From contig NZ_RAHX01000001.1 of NCBI RefSeq assembly GCF_003605475.1, positions 372,001 to 436,000 on the forward strand: a stretch of DNA of 64,000 bases. The letters are read 5' to 3'. Under the pieces are notes generated by a model. It worked only from the letters and a program-made list of their open reading frames with translations. It ran no database searches and had not been told where the DNA came from. The translations under genes and the position numbers were made by a program. The number at the start of each line of letters is the position of its first letter. Positions within the stretch are counted from its first letter, which is position 1. The DNA comes from Aurantiacibacter aquimixticola. GTDB lineage: Bacteria > Pseudomonadota > Alphaproteobacteria > Sphingomonadales > Sphingomonadaceae. Of the stretch, positions 6,828 through 16,040 are shown one piece after another.

Positions 6828-8501
6828 TTACCGAGTCAGCTTCTTATACTGCACCCGGCTCGGACGGTCCGCCGCGTCGCCCAGACGCCGCCGCTTGTCC
6901 TCTTCGTAAGCCTCGAAATTCCCCTCGAACCACTCAACATGGCTGTCGCCCTCGAACGCGAGGATGTGCGTGGCCAGACGGTCGAGGAAGAAGCGGTCGT
7001 GCGAGATGACCACGGCGCAGCCGGCGAAGTTCTCTATGGCGTCTTCAAGCGCGGAGAGCGTTTCCACGTCGAGGTCGTTGGTCGGTTCGTCCAGCAGCAG
7101 CACGTTGCCGCCTTCCTTCAGCATCTTGGCCATGTGTACGCGGTTGCGTTCGCCGCCCGAGAGCTTGCCGACATTCTTCTGCTGGTCCGGCCCCTTGAAG
7201 TTGAACGCGCCGACATAGGCGCGCGTGCTGGCGTCGTGGCCGTTGACCTTCATGTAATCGAGCCCGTCGGAGATTTCCTCCCAGACATTGTTCTTGGGGT
7301 CGAGGTGGTCGCGGCTCTGGTCGACATAGCCGAGGCGCACGGTGTCGCCCACTTCGACCTTGCCGCTATCGGGCTCTTCCTTGCCGGTCAGTATCTTGAA
7401 CAGCGTGGACTTGCCCGCGCCGTTGGGTCCAATCACGCCGACGATGCCGCCCGGAGGCAGCATGAAGGACAGGTCTTCGAAGAGCAGCTTGTCGCCGTAA
7501 GCCTTGGTGATGCCCTTTGCCTCGATCACCTTGCCGCCGAGGCGTTCGGGCACCTGGATGACGATCTGCGCCTTGCCCGGCTTGCGATTGCCCATCTCGT
7601 CCTGCAGCTGGTCGAACTTGCGGATACGCGCCTTGCTCTTGGTCTGGCGCGCGGCGGGCGTCTGCCGCATCCATTCGAGCTCGCGCTGAAGGGCTTTCTG
7701 CTTACCGGATTCCTCGCGGCTTTCCTGCTCCAGGCGCTTGGCCTTCTTCTCGAGATAGGTCGAGTAATTGCCTTCATACGGATAATACGAACCGCGATCG
7801 AGTTCGAGGATCCAGCCGACCACATTGTCGAGGAAGTAGCGATCGTGGGTGATCATCAGCACGGCGCCCGCATATTCCTTGAGGTGGTTTTCAAGCCACT
7901 GGACTGACTCCGCATCGAGGTGGTTGGTCGGCTCGTCCAGCAGCAGGATATCGGGCTTCTGGATCAGCAGGCGGGTGAGCGCGACGCGGCGCTTCTCACC
8001 GCCGGAAAGGCTCTGGACGCCCATGTCCGATGGCGGGCAGCGCAGCGCTTCCATTGCGATTTCAAGCTGGTTGTCGAGAGTCCACCCGTCGACCGCGTCG
8101 ATCTCCGCCTGCAATTCGGCCATGCGATCGCCCAGCTTCTCGTAATCGGCGTCCGGCTCCGCCATCTGCGCGGCGACGGCGTTGTATTCGTCCACCTTGT
8201 CCGCGACTTCGCGCGCGCCATCCTTTACGTTTTCGAGCACCGTCTTGCTCTCGTCGAGCTCCGGCTCCTGCTCCAGATAGCCGACGGTGATGTTCTCGCC
8301 CGCCCATGCTTCGCCGCTGATGTCGGTGTCGATGCCCGCCATGATCTTGATGAGTGTCGACTTGCCCGCGCCGTTGGGGCCGACGATGCCGATCTTCGCC
8401 CCGCGATAGAATTGCAGATTGATGTCGGAGAGCACCGGCTTCTGCGCACCGGGGAAGGTCTTCGTCATGTTCTTCATGACATAGGCGTATTGGGCGGCCA
8501 T
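6828..8501 (-). CDS. ettA: Energy-dependent translational throttle protein EttA (ABC-F)
   Basis: 557 aa. It is a soluble twin-ATPase of the ABC-F family: Walker A GPNGAGKST occurs in both halves, with LSGGEKRRVAL and LSGGERNRVHM signatures and LLLDEPTNHLD / LLLDEPTNDLD Walker B motifs. EttA binds the ribosomal E site and gates entry into elongation according to the ADP/ATP ratio. Length and the inter-domain linker (about 240-320) fit EttA rather than Uup, whose relative lies at 31991. The small lipoprotein gene follows 11 nt downstream. Confidence 0.95.
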   Translation of the reverse strand: MAAQYAYVMKNMTKTFPGAQKPVLSDINLQFYRGAKIGIVGPNGAGKSTLIKIMAGIDTDISGEAWAGENITVGYLEQEPELDESKTVLENVKDGAREVADKVDEYNAVAAQMAEPDADYEKLGDRMAELQAEIDAVDGWTLDNQLEIAMEALRCPPSDMGVQSLSGGEKRRVALTRLLIQKPDILLLDEPTNHLDAESVQWLENHLKEYAGAVLMITHDRYFLDNVVGWILELDRGSYYPYEGNYSTYLEKKAKRLEQESREESGKQKALQRELEWMRQTPAARQTKSKARIRKFDQLQDEMGNRKPGKAQIVIQVPERLGGKVIEAKGITKAYGDKLLFEDLSFMLPPGGIVGVIGPNGAGKSTLFKILTGKEEPDSGKVEVGDTVRLGYVDQSRDHLDPKNNVWEEISDGLDYMKVNGHDASTRAYVGAFNFKGPDQQKNVGKLSGGERNRVHMAKMLKEGGNVLLLDEPTNDLDVETLSALEDAIENFAGCAVVISHDRFFLDRLATHILAFEGDSHVEWFEGNFEAYEEDKRRRLGDAADRPSRVQYKKLTR

Positions 8502-8585
8502 CGGGCTTGTCCTTCGGGTAATCGATTATGGATTGGAATTTCGGCTGCGCAGATAGGCGCTGGCGGCGCATCGGGCAAGGCGGTT

Positions 8586-8611
8586 GGAACGTAAGCGCGT
8601 CCGTGCAGGTT
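8586..8611 (+). promoter_or_regulatory. Possible EcfG-type (general stress) promoter
   Basis: GGAAC at 8586-8590 and GTT at 8609-8611 are 18 nt apart, resembling the alphaproteobacterial GGAAC-N17/18-GTT pattern. The base before GTT is G, not the usual C. The ATG of the DUF421 gene at 8620 would then be nearly leaderless. Tentative. Confidence 0.25.
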
Positions 8612-8619
8612 AAGCCAGC

Positions 8620-9141
8620 ATGTTCATCGACAACGAAACGCTCGATCCGCTGGTGCGCGGCTTCCTTCTCGCCATGCTGGGCCTTGTTTGGGTGATTGTG
8701 CAGATCCGCATTGTCGGCCTGCGGTCCTTGTCGAAAATGACCAATTTCGATTTCGTCATGACCGTTGCCCTGGGTTCGCTCCTTGCCAGCGCGGCGCAGG
8801 TAAAGGATTGGGTCGAATTTGGACAGATATCCCTGGCAATGACCGGGCTGTTCGTGTTGCAGGTGATCGCCGGACGGCTGCGCAAGTCGTCCGATACGAT
8901 CGAGAGTTTCATCCAGAATTCGCCTGTCATTCTGATGCGCAATGGGAAGATCAATCACAACGCCTTGCGGCAGACGCGCGTGGCCGAAGGCGATCTGTAT
9001 GCCAAACTGCGCGAAGCCAATGTGCTCGACACCGAGAAGGTGCGCGCCGTCGTGCTGGAATCGACGGGTGACGTTTCCGTGCTGCATGGCGACGAGCTGG
9101 ACGATATCCTTCTCGAAGGCGTCGACGTCGAAAAGCACTAG
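8620..9141 (+). CDS. DUF421/YetF-family membrane protein
   Basis: 173 aa. About three N-terminal membrane helices (residues 12-75) are followed by the conserved YetF-type cytoplasmic domain, with SFIQNSPVILMRNGKI, then ALRQTRVAEGDLYAKLREAN. Families with this domain are common but their function is not established. An FAD oxidoreductase gene follows 14 nt downstream, so the two are probably co-transcribed. Confidence 0.85.
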   Translation: MFIDNETLDPLVRGFLLAMLGLVWVIVQIRIVGLRSLSKMTNFDFVMTVALGSLLASAAQVKDWVEFGQISLAMTGLFVLQVIAGRLRKSSDTIESFIQNSPVILMRNGKINHNALRQTRVAEGDLYAKLREANVLDTEKVRAVVLESTGDVSVLHGDELDDILLEGVDVEKH

Positions 9142-9155
9142 GCCGGGAATAGCTC

Positions 9156-10070
9156 ATGAAGATTGCGATCATCGGTGCCGGTATGGCGGGCCTGAGCTGC
9201 GGCGCTCGATTGAAATCAGCGGGCCATGACGTCAAGCTGTTCGACAAGGGCCGCGGTCCGGGCGGCCGTATGGCGACGCGGCGCGCCGAGGTCGATGGCA
9301 AGATTCTGCACTTCGATCATGGCGCGCAATATCTCACAGTGAGCGACGATCGCTTCGGCGAGCAGGTTGCGCGCTGGGAAGCCGACGGCGTGGTTGCGAA
9401 GTGGCCCGCTGCAAAGGACGGAGCATGGGTCGGCACGCCGGGCATGAACGCCCCTATCAAGGCGATGGCGAGCGAACAGCATGTCCACTTCGCCACGCGG
9501 ATCGAGACGATCACTGCGGACGGCGAAGGCTGGCGAGTGGGCGATGACAATTTCGATGCTGTGGTGGTGGCGACACCTGCCGAGCAGGTGCCCGCTTTGC
9601 TGGCGGATCACGCACCGGACTTCGCGGAGTTGGCCGAGCGGACCGTGTCCGACCCATGCTGGACGGTGATGGCTGCATTCGACGGTCAGCTCGATGCGCC
9701 CGACACTCTGCGACACGCCGGCTCCATCGGTTGGGCTGCGCGCAATTCCGCCAAGCCTCAGCGCGCCGGAAACGAGTGTTGGGTGATTCAGGGCTCGCCC
9801 GAATGGAGCCGCGAATATCTGGAGGAAGAGGCCGATGGCGTCGCGACGCTGTTGCTTGACGCGTTTCGGGAGCAGGTCGGCGGGGCGGTGCCGCTAGCGC
9901 GTCACGTCTCCGCCCATCGCTGGCGCTATTCCATGAGCGGCAATGCAGGCGAGGGTGCCCTGTGGAATTCCGCCAGCGGAATCGGCGTGTGCGGCGACTG
10001 GCTGCTCGGCCCGCGAGTGGAATGCGCTTTCCTGTCAGGCTGGGAACTGGCCGACATTATCGGCGGCTGA
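9156..10070 (+). CDS. FAD-dependent oxidoreductase, renalase/amine-oxidase-like
   Basis: 304 aa. The N-terminal Rossmann dinucleotide motif is AIIGAGMAGLSCGARL, followed by the second FAD motif around GPGGRMATRR. The C-terminal GICGDWLLGPRVECAF-type segment (here GVCGDWLLGPRVE) closes the FAD site. Length and motifs match the small renalase-like NAD(P)/FAD oxidoreductases of bacteria. The substrate is unknown. Confidence 0.85.
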   Translation: MKIAIIGAGMAGLSCGARLKSAGHDVKLFDKGRGPGGRMATRRAEVDGKILHFDHGAQYLTVSDDRFGEQVARWEADGVVAKWPAAKDGAWVGTPGMNAPIKAMASEQHVHFATRIETITADGEGWRVGDDNFDAVVVATPAEQVPALLADHAPDFAELAERTVSDPCWTVMAAFDGQLDAPDTLRHAGSIGWAARNSAKPQRAGNECWVIQGSPEWSREYLEEEADGVATLLLDAFREQVGGAVPLARHVSAHRWRYSMSGNAGEGALWNSASGIGVCGDWLLGPRVECAFLSGWELADIIGG

Positions 10071-10118
10071 AGCGCCCGATCCGCAAGGGCTGCTATCCGG
10101 CGATCTCCACCACCCACG

Positions 10119-10148
10119 AAAAAACGGCCCGCCCCGAAGGGCGAGCCG
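10119..10148 (-). terminator. Intrinsic terminator of the Pro/Ala-rich small protein gene
   Basis: On the minus strand CGGCTCGCCC - TTCG - GGGCGGGCCG is followed by TTTTTT. This is a textbook rho-independent terminator with a stable tetraloop, 28 nt past the stop at 10176. Confidence 0.9.
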
Positions 10149-10175
10149 CTAATCAATCTACAATCGCTTCGTGTC

Positions 10176-10520
10176 TTACGGCGAAGTCGGCAGATCTTCG
10201 TCTTCATTGTCTTCAAGGAAGAAGATCAGGCCACCCAGCGCAGCCGCGCCGAGAAGAACCGGAAGGAAGCCGAGGCCGCCGCCGGACTCAACGACCGGAG
10301 CAGCAACCGGAGCGGCTGCCGGAGCCGGCGCCGGGACAGGAGCCGGAGCAGCCGGCGGAACCGGAAGCACACAATCCTGAGCCTGCGGCGGGCAGGCAAA
10401 CGCACTCATGGCGTTCAGCTGGAAAGAGAAGGCGGAGAGCGAGTTCGCCTGAGCGGCGACGGGCGTCGCTGCCATGGCGAGTGCCGCACCACCGAAAGAC
10501 ATTGTCCTCATAAAGCTCAT
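10176..10520 (-). CDS. Small exported Pro/Ala-rich protein with C-terminal helix
   Basis: 114 aa, family not recognised. A signal peptide (about 1-25, ending PVAAQA) is followed by two cysteines (ACPPQAQDC), a run of alternating Pro/Ala (about 55-80), and a C-terminal hydrophobic segment GGLGFLPVLLGAAALGGLIF with an acidic tail EDNEDED. The layout suggests an envelope protein anchored at its C-terminus. GAGGAAA lies upstream of the ATG at 10520, and a strong terminator follows. Confidence 0.75.
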   Translation of the reverse strand: MSFMRTMSFGGAALAMAATPVAAQANSLSAFSFQLNAMSAFACPPQAQDCVLPVPPAAPAPVPAPAPAAAPVAAPVVESGGGLGFLPVLLGAAALGGLIFFLEDNEDEDLPTSP

Positions 10521-10594
10521 ATATTTTTCCTCGCTTGGTAATTTCTAATTTCCGGGACCGGCTAGCAAATAATCCCAGTGTTGAAAAGATTGGG

Positions 10595-10669
10595 AACCGT
10601 TTTTGCTCCCGAAGCATTGCAAAAGCACCACATTCATCCGGGTATGTCAACCGGTTTCTGAACCGATTT
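10595..10669. promoter_or_regulatory. Divergent intergenic region with AACCGNTTT repeats
   Basis: The 274-bp gap between divergent genes (10520 and 10795) is AT-rich for this genome. It holds AACCGTTTT (10595-10603), AACCGGTTT (10649-10657, palindromic) and AACCGATTT (10661-10669), the last two 12 bp apart. They could be operator half-sites; no regulator is identified. Confidence 0.35.
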
Positions 10670-10794
10670 TCAAAAAGAATCAATAATTTATGGGTGAATG
10701 TCTGGTAAGAAAAAAAGTTGTCTCGGGATCGAATGAGGGTGAGATTTCCGTCGTGATCGAGCGAAACACCAAGGTGACGAGAAGGAGTATTCGC

Positions 10795-11190
10795 ATGAAG
10801 TATGTAACTGGAATGGCTACTGTAGCCGCAATGTTGATGGCCACCCCGGCGGTTGCGCAGGACATGGACGCCGACGGCGACGAGCTGCGCGGTCAGACCG
10901 TTGATGTCGTTTTCGCTGACGGCACGCGCAACAGCATCTTCTTCGGTTCGACCGGTGTTGCCACCATTTCGAACACGACCGGCCAGACGGCGACCGCCAA
11001 CTGGTTTGTGCGCGGTGACGAGCTTTGCCTGCAGAGCAGCCTGGCGACCGAGTGCTACGATTACGACAATCGCTTCGTCGCGGGCCGTGCTTACAGCCTC
11101 GCCAGCGATTGCCAGACTGCGGTTTGGACTGCCCGTGCGGTGAACCCGCCGCGTCAGATGGTCGCCCCCACCACCGGTGAGCGTGGCTAA
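10795..11190 (+). CDS. Small secreted protein with four cysteines, unknown function
   Basis: 131 aa. A signal peptide (MKYVTGMATVAAMLMATPAV, then AQ) precedes a beta-rich domain resembling the small secreted domains of sphingomonads, with cysteines in ELCLQSSLATECYDYD and ASDCQTAVW that may pair. The ATG at 10795 has AAGGAG 7 nt upstream; the frame extends 35 codons further 5' without a good ribosome site. The L,D-transpeptidase gene begins 11 nt downstream, suggesting a shared transcript. Confidence 0.75.
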   Translation: MKYVTGMATVAAMLMATPAVAQDMDADGDELRGQTVDVVFADGTRNSIFFGSTGVATISNTTGQTATANWFVRGDELCLQSSLATECYDYDNRFVAGRAYSLASDCQTAVWTARAVNPPRQMVAPTTGERG

Positions 11191-11201
11191 GGAACTGTGC
11201 A

Positions 11202-12395
11202 GTGTTGTTTTCTAAGAATTTGAAGCGGCACTGCGCTGCATTGTTTGTCGGGGTGGGGCTTATGTGCCTCGCCCCGCGAGCAGCGCTTGCATCAAACCCG
11301 GACGACAGCGATCTGTTCGTTCAGGCGGACGATGTTCATCTGCTCTTTGAAGGGCAGATGCCCGCAAATGCTGACGAAGCTGCGCTGGAGGCCAATTGGG
11401 TAGAGCGCGATCTGGCCGACGCTCTACAGCGGTATCGCTCCGAATGGGGTGACCTGCCAACAACGCAAATCGCATCCGGTGGCGCTCTTGAAGAGGGCGA
11501 CAGCGGCGAACGCGTTTCGGCTCTTCGCGCGCGTCTCGGCCTCAGCGGCGGCACAAAATTCGACGCCGCGCTTGCAGAGCGTGTGCGCCTTTTCCGTGAT
11601 ATGCACGGCCTGTCGCAAGGCGAACATGTCGATGCGGAAATGATCGCCGCGCTCAATCGCGGCGCAGACCATTATATCGCGATTCTCGACCAGAATCTGG
11701 CCCGTGCTCGCGATCTTCCCGATTTTCTCGGCCATCGCTACGTCTTCGTCGATATCGCGACCCAGCATCTTTCCATGATGAAAGACGGCGAAGTGGAAGA
11801 CACGATGCGCGTCGTCGTCGGTCGGTCGCAAACGCAGACGCCGATCATGGCCGGATTGATCCGCCATGCGGTGCTCAACCCATATTGGAATGTCCCAGTT
11901 GACCTGGTGCGCGATCGCTATGCGAGCCGCGTTATCAATGGTGGGCGTGCCTATCTGAACCGCACCGGCTTTCGCATCCTGTCGGGTTTTGGCGACGATG
12001 CCGTCCAGTTGCAGCCCAGCGAAGTCGACTGGGACGCGGTCCGCAGCGGCGAACTCGATTTGCGCCTGCGCCAGGAGCCGGGTGTCGGCAATGGCATGGG
12101 CTCTGTGAAATTTATGTTTCCCAACGATCTCGGTATCTTCCTGCACGATACGCCCAGCACGCATCTCTTCGAGGATGACGAGCGACTGTTCAGTGCGGGC
12201 TGCGTCCGCCTCGAGCGGCCCGAAGCGCTCGGCCGCTGGCTGATGGAAGGTGAGATGCCTGAAGCAGGCGACGATCCCGAGCAGGTCGTTCCGCTCGTCG
12301 CGCCGGTGCCGATCTACATCACCTATTTCACGGCCATGCCGCAGGGCGATCGGATCGAATTTCGTGAAGATATTTACGGTCACGACGCCGTCTAG
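11202..12395 (+). CDS. L,D-transpeptidase (YkuD domain) with peptidoglycan-binding region
   Basis: 397 aa. Signal peptide about 1-30; a PG-binding-like segment at about 95-145 (EGDSGERVSALRARLGLSGG); then the YkuD catalytic domain. The active site H315 (HDTPSTHLF) and C334 (SAGCVRLE) are intact. It cross-links peptidoglycan (3-3 bonds) or attaches proteins to it in the periplasm. The layout resembles E. coli LdtD/YcbB. The start is GTG at 11202 with AAGGA about 9 nt upstream. Confidence 0.88.
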   Translation: MLFSKNLKRHCAALFVGVGLMCLAPRAALASNPDDSDLFVQADDVHLLFEGQMPANADEAALEANWVERDLADALQRYRSEWGDLPTTQIASGGALEEGDSGERVSALRARLGLSGGTKFDAALAERVRLFRDMHGLSQGEHVDAEMIAALNRGADHYIAILDQNLARARDLPDFLGHRYVFVDIATQHLSMMKDGEVEDTMRVVVGRSQTQTPIMAGLIRHAVLNPYWNVPVDLVRDRYASRVINGGRAYLNRTGFRILSGFGDDAVQLQPSEVDWDAVRSGELDLRLRQEPGVGNGMGSVKFMFPNDLGIFLHDTPSTHLFEDDERLFSAGCVRLERPEALGRWLMEGEMPEAGDDPEQVVPLVAPVPIYITYFTAMPQGDRIEFREDIYGHDAV

Positions 12396-12405
12396 AGGAG
12401 GCGAG

Positions 12406-12759
12406 GTGCCTCACGTTACAGTCTGGTACGACGGCGCATGCCCGCTTTGCAGCCGGGAAATCGCCTTTCTGCGGCGGCTGGACCGACGCGGGGCTATCGA
12501 TTTTGTCGATGTCAGCGGCGACTCGCCTGCCAATTGCCCCGTGTCTCAAGATGATCTTCTACAGCGCTTCCACGTTCGTGAAGGCGACCACGTGCTCTCC
12601 GGCGCGGCTGGCTTTGCCGCCATGTGGCGCGCTATCCCACTGCTAAGGCCGCTTGGCGAGCTGGCCCGCTTGCCGCTTTTCGGCGACGCTTTCGAGAGAC
12701 TGTACCGGCTTTTCCTGCGTATCCGGCCACGGCTACAGCGTTTGGCATCGCGCACATGA
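12406..12759 (+). CDS. DUF393 (DCC family) thiol-oxidoreductase-like protein
   Basis: 117 aa. The DCC-family signature WYDGACPLCSREIAFL sits at the N-terminus, with a CxxC pair, followed by a Asp-rich strand and a Phe/Arg-rich amphipathic C-terminus. Members are thought to be thiol-disulfide oxidoreductases; substrate unknown. The start is GTG at 12406 with a full AGGAGG upstream. The next gene starts inside its stop (ATGA). Confidence 0.8.
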   Translation: MPHVTVWYDGACPLCSREIAFLRRLDRRGAIDFVDVSGDSPANCPVSQDDLLQRFHVREGDHVLSGAAGFAAMWRAIPLLRPLGELARLPLFGDAFERLYRLFLRIRPRLQRLASRT

Positions 12760-13253
12760 TGCGCCCCGATCCCGATCCCGTCGGTCCCGGCCAGGAAAGC
12801 GTCTGGGACTATCCGCGACCCGCGATCGCAGAGCCGACCCGCGCCCATATCGTCATCGAGCATGGCGGCGTCGTGGTCGCCGATACGCGTAATGCGGTTC
12901 GCGTGCTCGAAACGAGCCATCCGCCCAATTACTACATTCCGCCCGCCGACATCGCCGACGGCGTTTTGCGGCGCGCTGCGGGTTCATCCATGTGCGAATG
13001 GAAAGGCGCAGCGAAATATTGGGATGTGCTTGCCGGTGACGATGTACTGGAAAAGGTCGGCTGGTCCTATCCCAATCCCACGCCGAGCTTCAGGCTGCTC
13101 GCCGATTTCGTCGCATTCTACGCCGCTCCATTCGATCGCTGCCTTGTCGATGGCGAAGAGGTCATTCCGCAACCGGGTCAGTTCTATGGCGGCTGGATCA
13201 CGAGCAAGGTGGCCGGACCGTTCAAGGGCGTACCGGGCAGCCGCTTCTGGTGA
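12756..13253 (+). CDS. DUF427 family protein
   Basis: 165 aa. It shows the DUF427 pattern: VWDYPRPA, a long beta-rich domain with ETSHPPNYYIPPADI, then SMCEWKGAAKYW and a C-terminal FYGGWITSKVAGPFKG. The fold is a small beta-tent seen in many bacteria without a proven role. ATG 12756 overlaps the DUF393 stop, so translation is coupled. Confidence 0.85.
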   Translation: MMRPDPDPVGPGQESVWDYPRPAIAEPTRAHIVIEHGGVVVADTRNAVRVLETSHPPNYYIPPADIADGVLRRAAGSSMCEWKGAAKYWDVLAGDDVLEKVGWSYPNPTPSFRLLADFVAFYAAPFDRCLVDGEEVIPQPGQFYGGWITSKVAGPFKGVPGSRFW

Positions 13254-13294
13254 GGCCTTGGCAGGCGCGCGGGCTTCGCCTAGCCAATGCGCCC

Positions 13295-14680
13295 ATGAAG
13301 ACATCTCTGCTCGCGCTTGCCGCGCTTTCACTCGCCATTCCAACCACCGCCGCCGCCCAGCGTTATGACAGCCGCTATGGCCTCGAACCGGGCGCGCATG
13401 ACGAGATCGCCTGGGATTTCCTCGAAGGCCTGACCACCGAGATCGGCCCGCGCCTGGCTGGCACACCGGATGAAGCAAGGGCGCGCGCCTGGGCGATCGA
13501 GTGGCTGCGCGCGCACAATTTCCAGAACATCGTCGAAGAGCCGTTCCCCATCGACGGTTGGGTGCGCGGCGAAGAGCGCGCGCGGATCGTCGCTCCATTC
13601 CCGCAGGACATGGTGCTGACCGCGCTCGGCTTCAGCGACGCGACCGGCGCTGAAGGAATAACGGGCCAGATCGTGCATTTTGCCTCCATAGCGGACCTGC
13701 GCGATGCTCCGGAAAGCGAAGTCGCCGGCAAGATCGTCTATATCGGCAATGCGATGCGCGCCACGCAGGATGGATCACATTACGGATATTTCGGATCGCC
13801 GCGGCGGCAAGGGCCCGGCATCGCCGCGCAGAAGGGCGCAGCGGCCATCGTGATTCGCTCGATCGGCACCGATAACGACCGGCAGCCGCATACCGGCGCG
13901 ACAAGCTGGCCCGATGGCGTCGACCCGATCCCGGCCGCCGCGCTCAGCAATCCCGATGCCGACCAGCTCGAACGCATGCTGCGCCGCTCGGACGAGCCCA
14001 TCGCGATGGAGCTGGTGCTGACGCCGCGCTTCCTGGGCGAAGTGATGAGCGCGAACGTAACGGCGGAGATCGTCGGGCGCGATCCTTCCCTGCCGCCCGT
14101 GCTGCTGGCCTGCCATCTCGACAGTTGGGACAATTCACCCGGCGCCGTGGACGATGCCTCCGGCTGCGCCATCGCAGCGACCGCCGCCCTTCGCGTGGCG
14201 GAGCGTGGCCAGCCTCTGCGCACGATCCGCGTGCTGTTCGCCGGGGCAGAGGAAACGGGCCTGTGGGGCAGCAGCGCCTATTCCGCTGCGCATACGAATG
14301 AGGAAATGGGTGTGGGTCTGGAAAGCGATTTCGGCGCCGGACCGATCTGGCGGCTGGAAACGAATTTCTCGCAATCCAATCCAGCTTTGTTCGAACGGCT
14401 GACCGAAGCCACGGCACCCTACGGCGTCGTGCCTGCGCCCAATATCGTCGCGCGCGGCGGTGCGGACCTCAACATCATGCGCGATCAGGGTGGGCCGATC
14501 ATCGATCTTCAGCAGGATGGCAGCCGCTATTTCGACCTGCATCACACCGAGAACGACACGCTCGACAAGGTTTCTCCGCTCGACCTGGCGCAGAATGTCG
14601 CGGTGTGGACCGCCGTGACGCAGGTGCTGGCGAACGAGGCAGGCTCGATAGCGGGCGGAGGGATAGTCGCGGGCGAATGA
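13295..14680 (+). CDS. M28 family metallopeptidase with PA domain, secreted
   Basis: 461 aa. Signal peptide MKTSLLALAALSLAIPTTAA, then a PA-like domain (about 115-225), then the M28 zinc peptidase core. Metal and catalytic residues are visible: H274/D276 (CHLDSWDN), D286 (GAVDDASG), E319-E320 (GAEETGLWGS) and the late HHTENDT. It probably acts as a periplasmic aminopeptidase or carboxypeptidase. It closes a run of envelope-related genes starting at 10795. Confidence 0.88.
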   Translation: MKTSLLALAALSLAIPTTAAAQRYDSRYGLEPGAHDEIAWDFLEGLTTEIGPRLAGTPDEARARAWAIEWLRAHNFQNIVEEPFPIDGWVRGEERARIVAPFPQDMVLTALGFSDATGAEGITGQIVHFASIADLRDAPESEVAGKIVYIGNAMRATQDGSHYGYFGSPRRQGPGIAAQKGAAAIVIRSIGTDNDRQPHTGATSWPDGVDPIPAAALSNPDADQLERMLRRSDEPIAMELVLTPRFLGEVMSANVTAEIVGRDPSLPPVLLACHLDSWDNSPGAVDDASGCAIAATAALRVAERGQPLRTIRVLFAGAEETGLWGSSAYSAAHTNEEMGVGLESDFGAGPIWRLETNFSQSNPALFERLTEATAPYGVVPAPNIVARGGADLNIMRDQGGPIIDLQQDGSRYFDLHHTENDTLDKVSPLDLAQNVAVWTAVTQVLANEAGSIAGGGIVAGE

Positions 14681-14688
14681 GCGCGCTT

Positions 14689-14719
14689 GCAGCCTCGTCC
14701 CTAGCGCTCTAGGGGCTGC
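14689..14719 (+). terminator. Hairpin between the M28 gene and the tRNA genes
   Basis: GCAGC - CTCGT - CCCTAG - CGCT - CTAGGG - GCTGC folds into a long interrupted stem, but no T-run follows. It could terminate the upstream operon or mark tRNA 5' processing. Confidence 0.35.
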
Positions 14720-14740
14720 AACCGCACGAATGGTCGACAC

Positions 14741-14816
14741 GGGCCTGTAGCTCAGCGGTTAGAGCTGGCCGCTCATAACGGCTAGGTCGCGGGTTCGAAT
14801 CCTGCCGGGCCCACCA
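14741..14816 (+). tRNA. ileX: tRNA-Ile(CAU), isoleucine-2
   Basis: Acceptor GGGCCTG pairs with CGGGCCC and CCA is encoded. The anticodon loop CTCATAA gives CAU. The overall sequence resembles E. coli ileX rather than initiator or elongator tRNA-Met (acceptor, TTAGAGC D-arm, TAGGTCGC variable region), so the C is expected to be modified to lysidine and to read AUA. Confidence 0.8.
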
Positions 14817-14854
14817 GCCCTTCGTGCAAGAGACCGCTTCGGCGGTACCCCGGT

Positions 14855-14931
<77 letters not shown>

Positions 14932-14965
14932 ATTCATCTGGAACCACGACGCGTTCATCGGCTCG

Positions 14966-15994
14966 CTAGCGCGTCTTGCGCACGCTTTCCCGCTCGACCA
15001 GCTGCACCGGCACGCGCCGGGTCTTTGCCGCGTCACTTTCGCCCAGAGCAGCTTCTGCGAGCAGTACGCCCGCCTGGCGGAAATCGGGCTCGACGGTGGT
15101 GAGCGGGGGGTTGGAGTACGCGCCGCTGCCAAGTCCGTCGAAACCGATGACGCCGACCTCGTCCGGCACTCCGACGCCGCGTTCGTGCAGCAATTCGAGC
15201 ACCCCTAGCGCCATCGCATCGCAGGAGCAGAATATGCCATCGAAGCGGCGACCGCTGTCAATCAGCGCAGCAGCGGACAGGCGACCCTGCTCCACCCGGG
15301 TTTTGCCTTCGACCCAGACTGGCGGTCCATGCTCAAGCTCGTTGGCGCCCATGACATCGCAATAGCTGTCGTAACGCTCGCGAAACTGGTTCTGGATCTC
15401 GCGCGTATCGCCGATGAATGCGATCTGGCGGTGCCCGCCAGCCAAGAGGCGCTCGACCGCCAGCCGCGCGCCCTGGCGATTGTCCGAGTCGACGCGAGGG
15501 TGATCGACGAAGGGCGAACCCCAGCTTGCGACATCAGCGCGGCCCAGCATGGCGTGGTGGTAATCCCAGGCCGCGTCGTTCGTGCTCGTGCCGAGCAGCA
15601 CCACTCCATCGGCCTGCCGCGTCTCGACATAGTCGCCGTCGAAATGTCCGGCTTCGGACTGGAAGGAGACGAGCGCCTGATATCCCATGTCCGATGCCGC
15701 GGCGCAGGTGCTGCCGAGCAGGTTGTAATGAAACGGATTGATCTCGGTCGCACCCATGCCCGGCCGGGTGATCACGACGATGGCGATCGTGCGCGTCTTG
15801 CCGCTGCGCAGGCGTGCGGCGCGGGCATCGACGCGGTAGCCCAGCGCATCGGCGGCTTCGCGCACCCGCTCCCGCGTCTGCTCCGTGATCGAGGGATCGC
15901 CCGACAAAGCGCGGCTTACGGTGGACTGGTTGACCCCGGCGCGCTCGGCGACTTCGAAACTGGTGACGCGCGGCTTGGCGGCAGACTGGCTCAT
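14966..15994 (-). CDS. LacI-family transcriptional regulator
   Basis: 342 aa. The N-terminal LacI helix-turn-helix is [22 protein letters not shown] with the hinge helix AARLRSG. A periplasmic-binding-protein-like sugar-sensing domain follows, ending [20 protein letters not shown]. It should repress a catabolic operon in response to a sugar or related ligand; no sugar genes lie next to it, so the target is unknown. I chose ATG 15994 ([10 protein letters not shown]), which places the HTH at the usual distance from the start. Confidence 0.88.
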   Translation of the reverse strand: MSQSAAKPRVTSFEVAERAGVNQSTVSRALSGDPSITEQTRERVREAADALGYRVDARAARLRSGKTRTIAIVVITRPGMGATEINPFHYNLLGSTCAAASDMGYQALVSFQSEAGHFDGDYVETRQADGVVLLGTSTNDAAWDYHHAMLGRADVASWGSPFVDHPRVDSDNRQGARLAVERLLAGGHRQIAFIGDTREIQNQFRERYDSYCDVMGANELEHGPPVWVEGKTRVEQGRLSAAALIDSGRRFDGIFCSCDAMALGVLELLHERGVGVPDEVGVIGFDGLGSGAYSNPPLTTVEPDFRQAGVLLAEAALGESDAAKTRRVPVQLVERESVRKTR

Positions 15995-16040
15995 GCGCCG
16001 CACTCTAGCGCCACGGCAGCCTTCGTCCATATCGCATGCG

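Noticed and set aside
14741..14816. tRNA-Met for the CAU tRNA
   Set aside because: The acceptor and arms match the isoleucine-2 type (ileX-like) better than either methionine tRNA.
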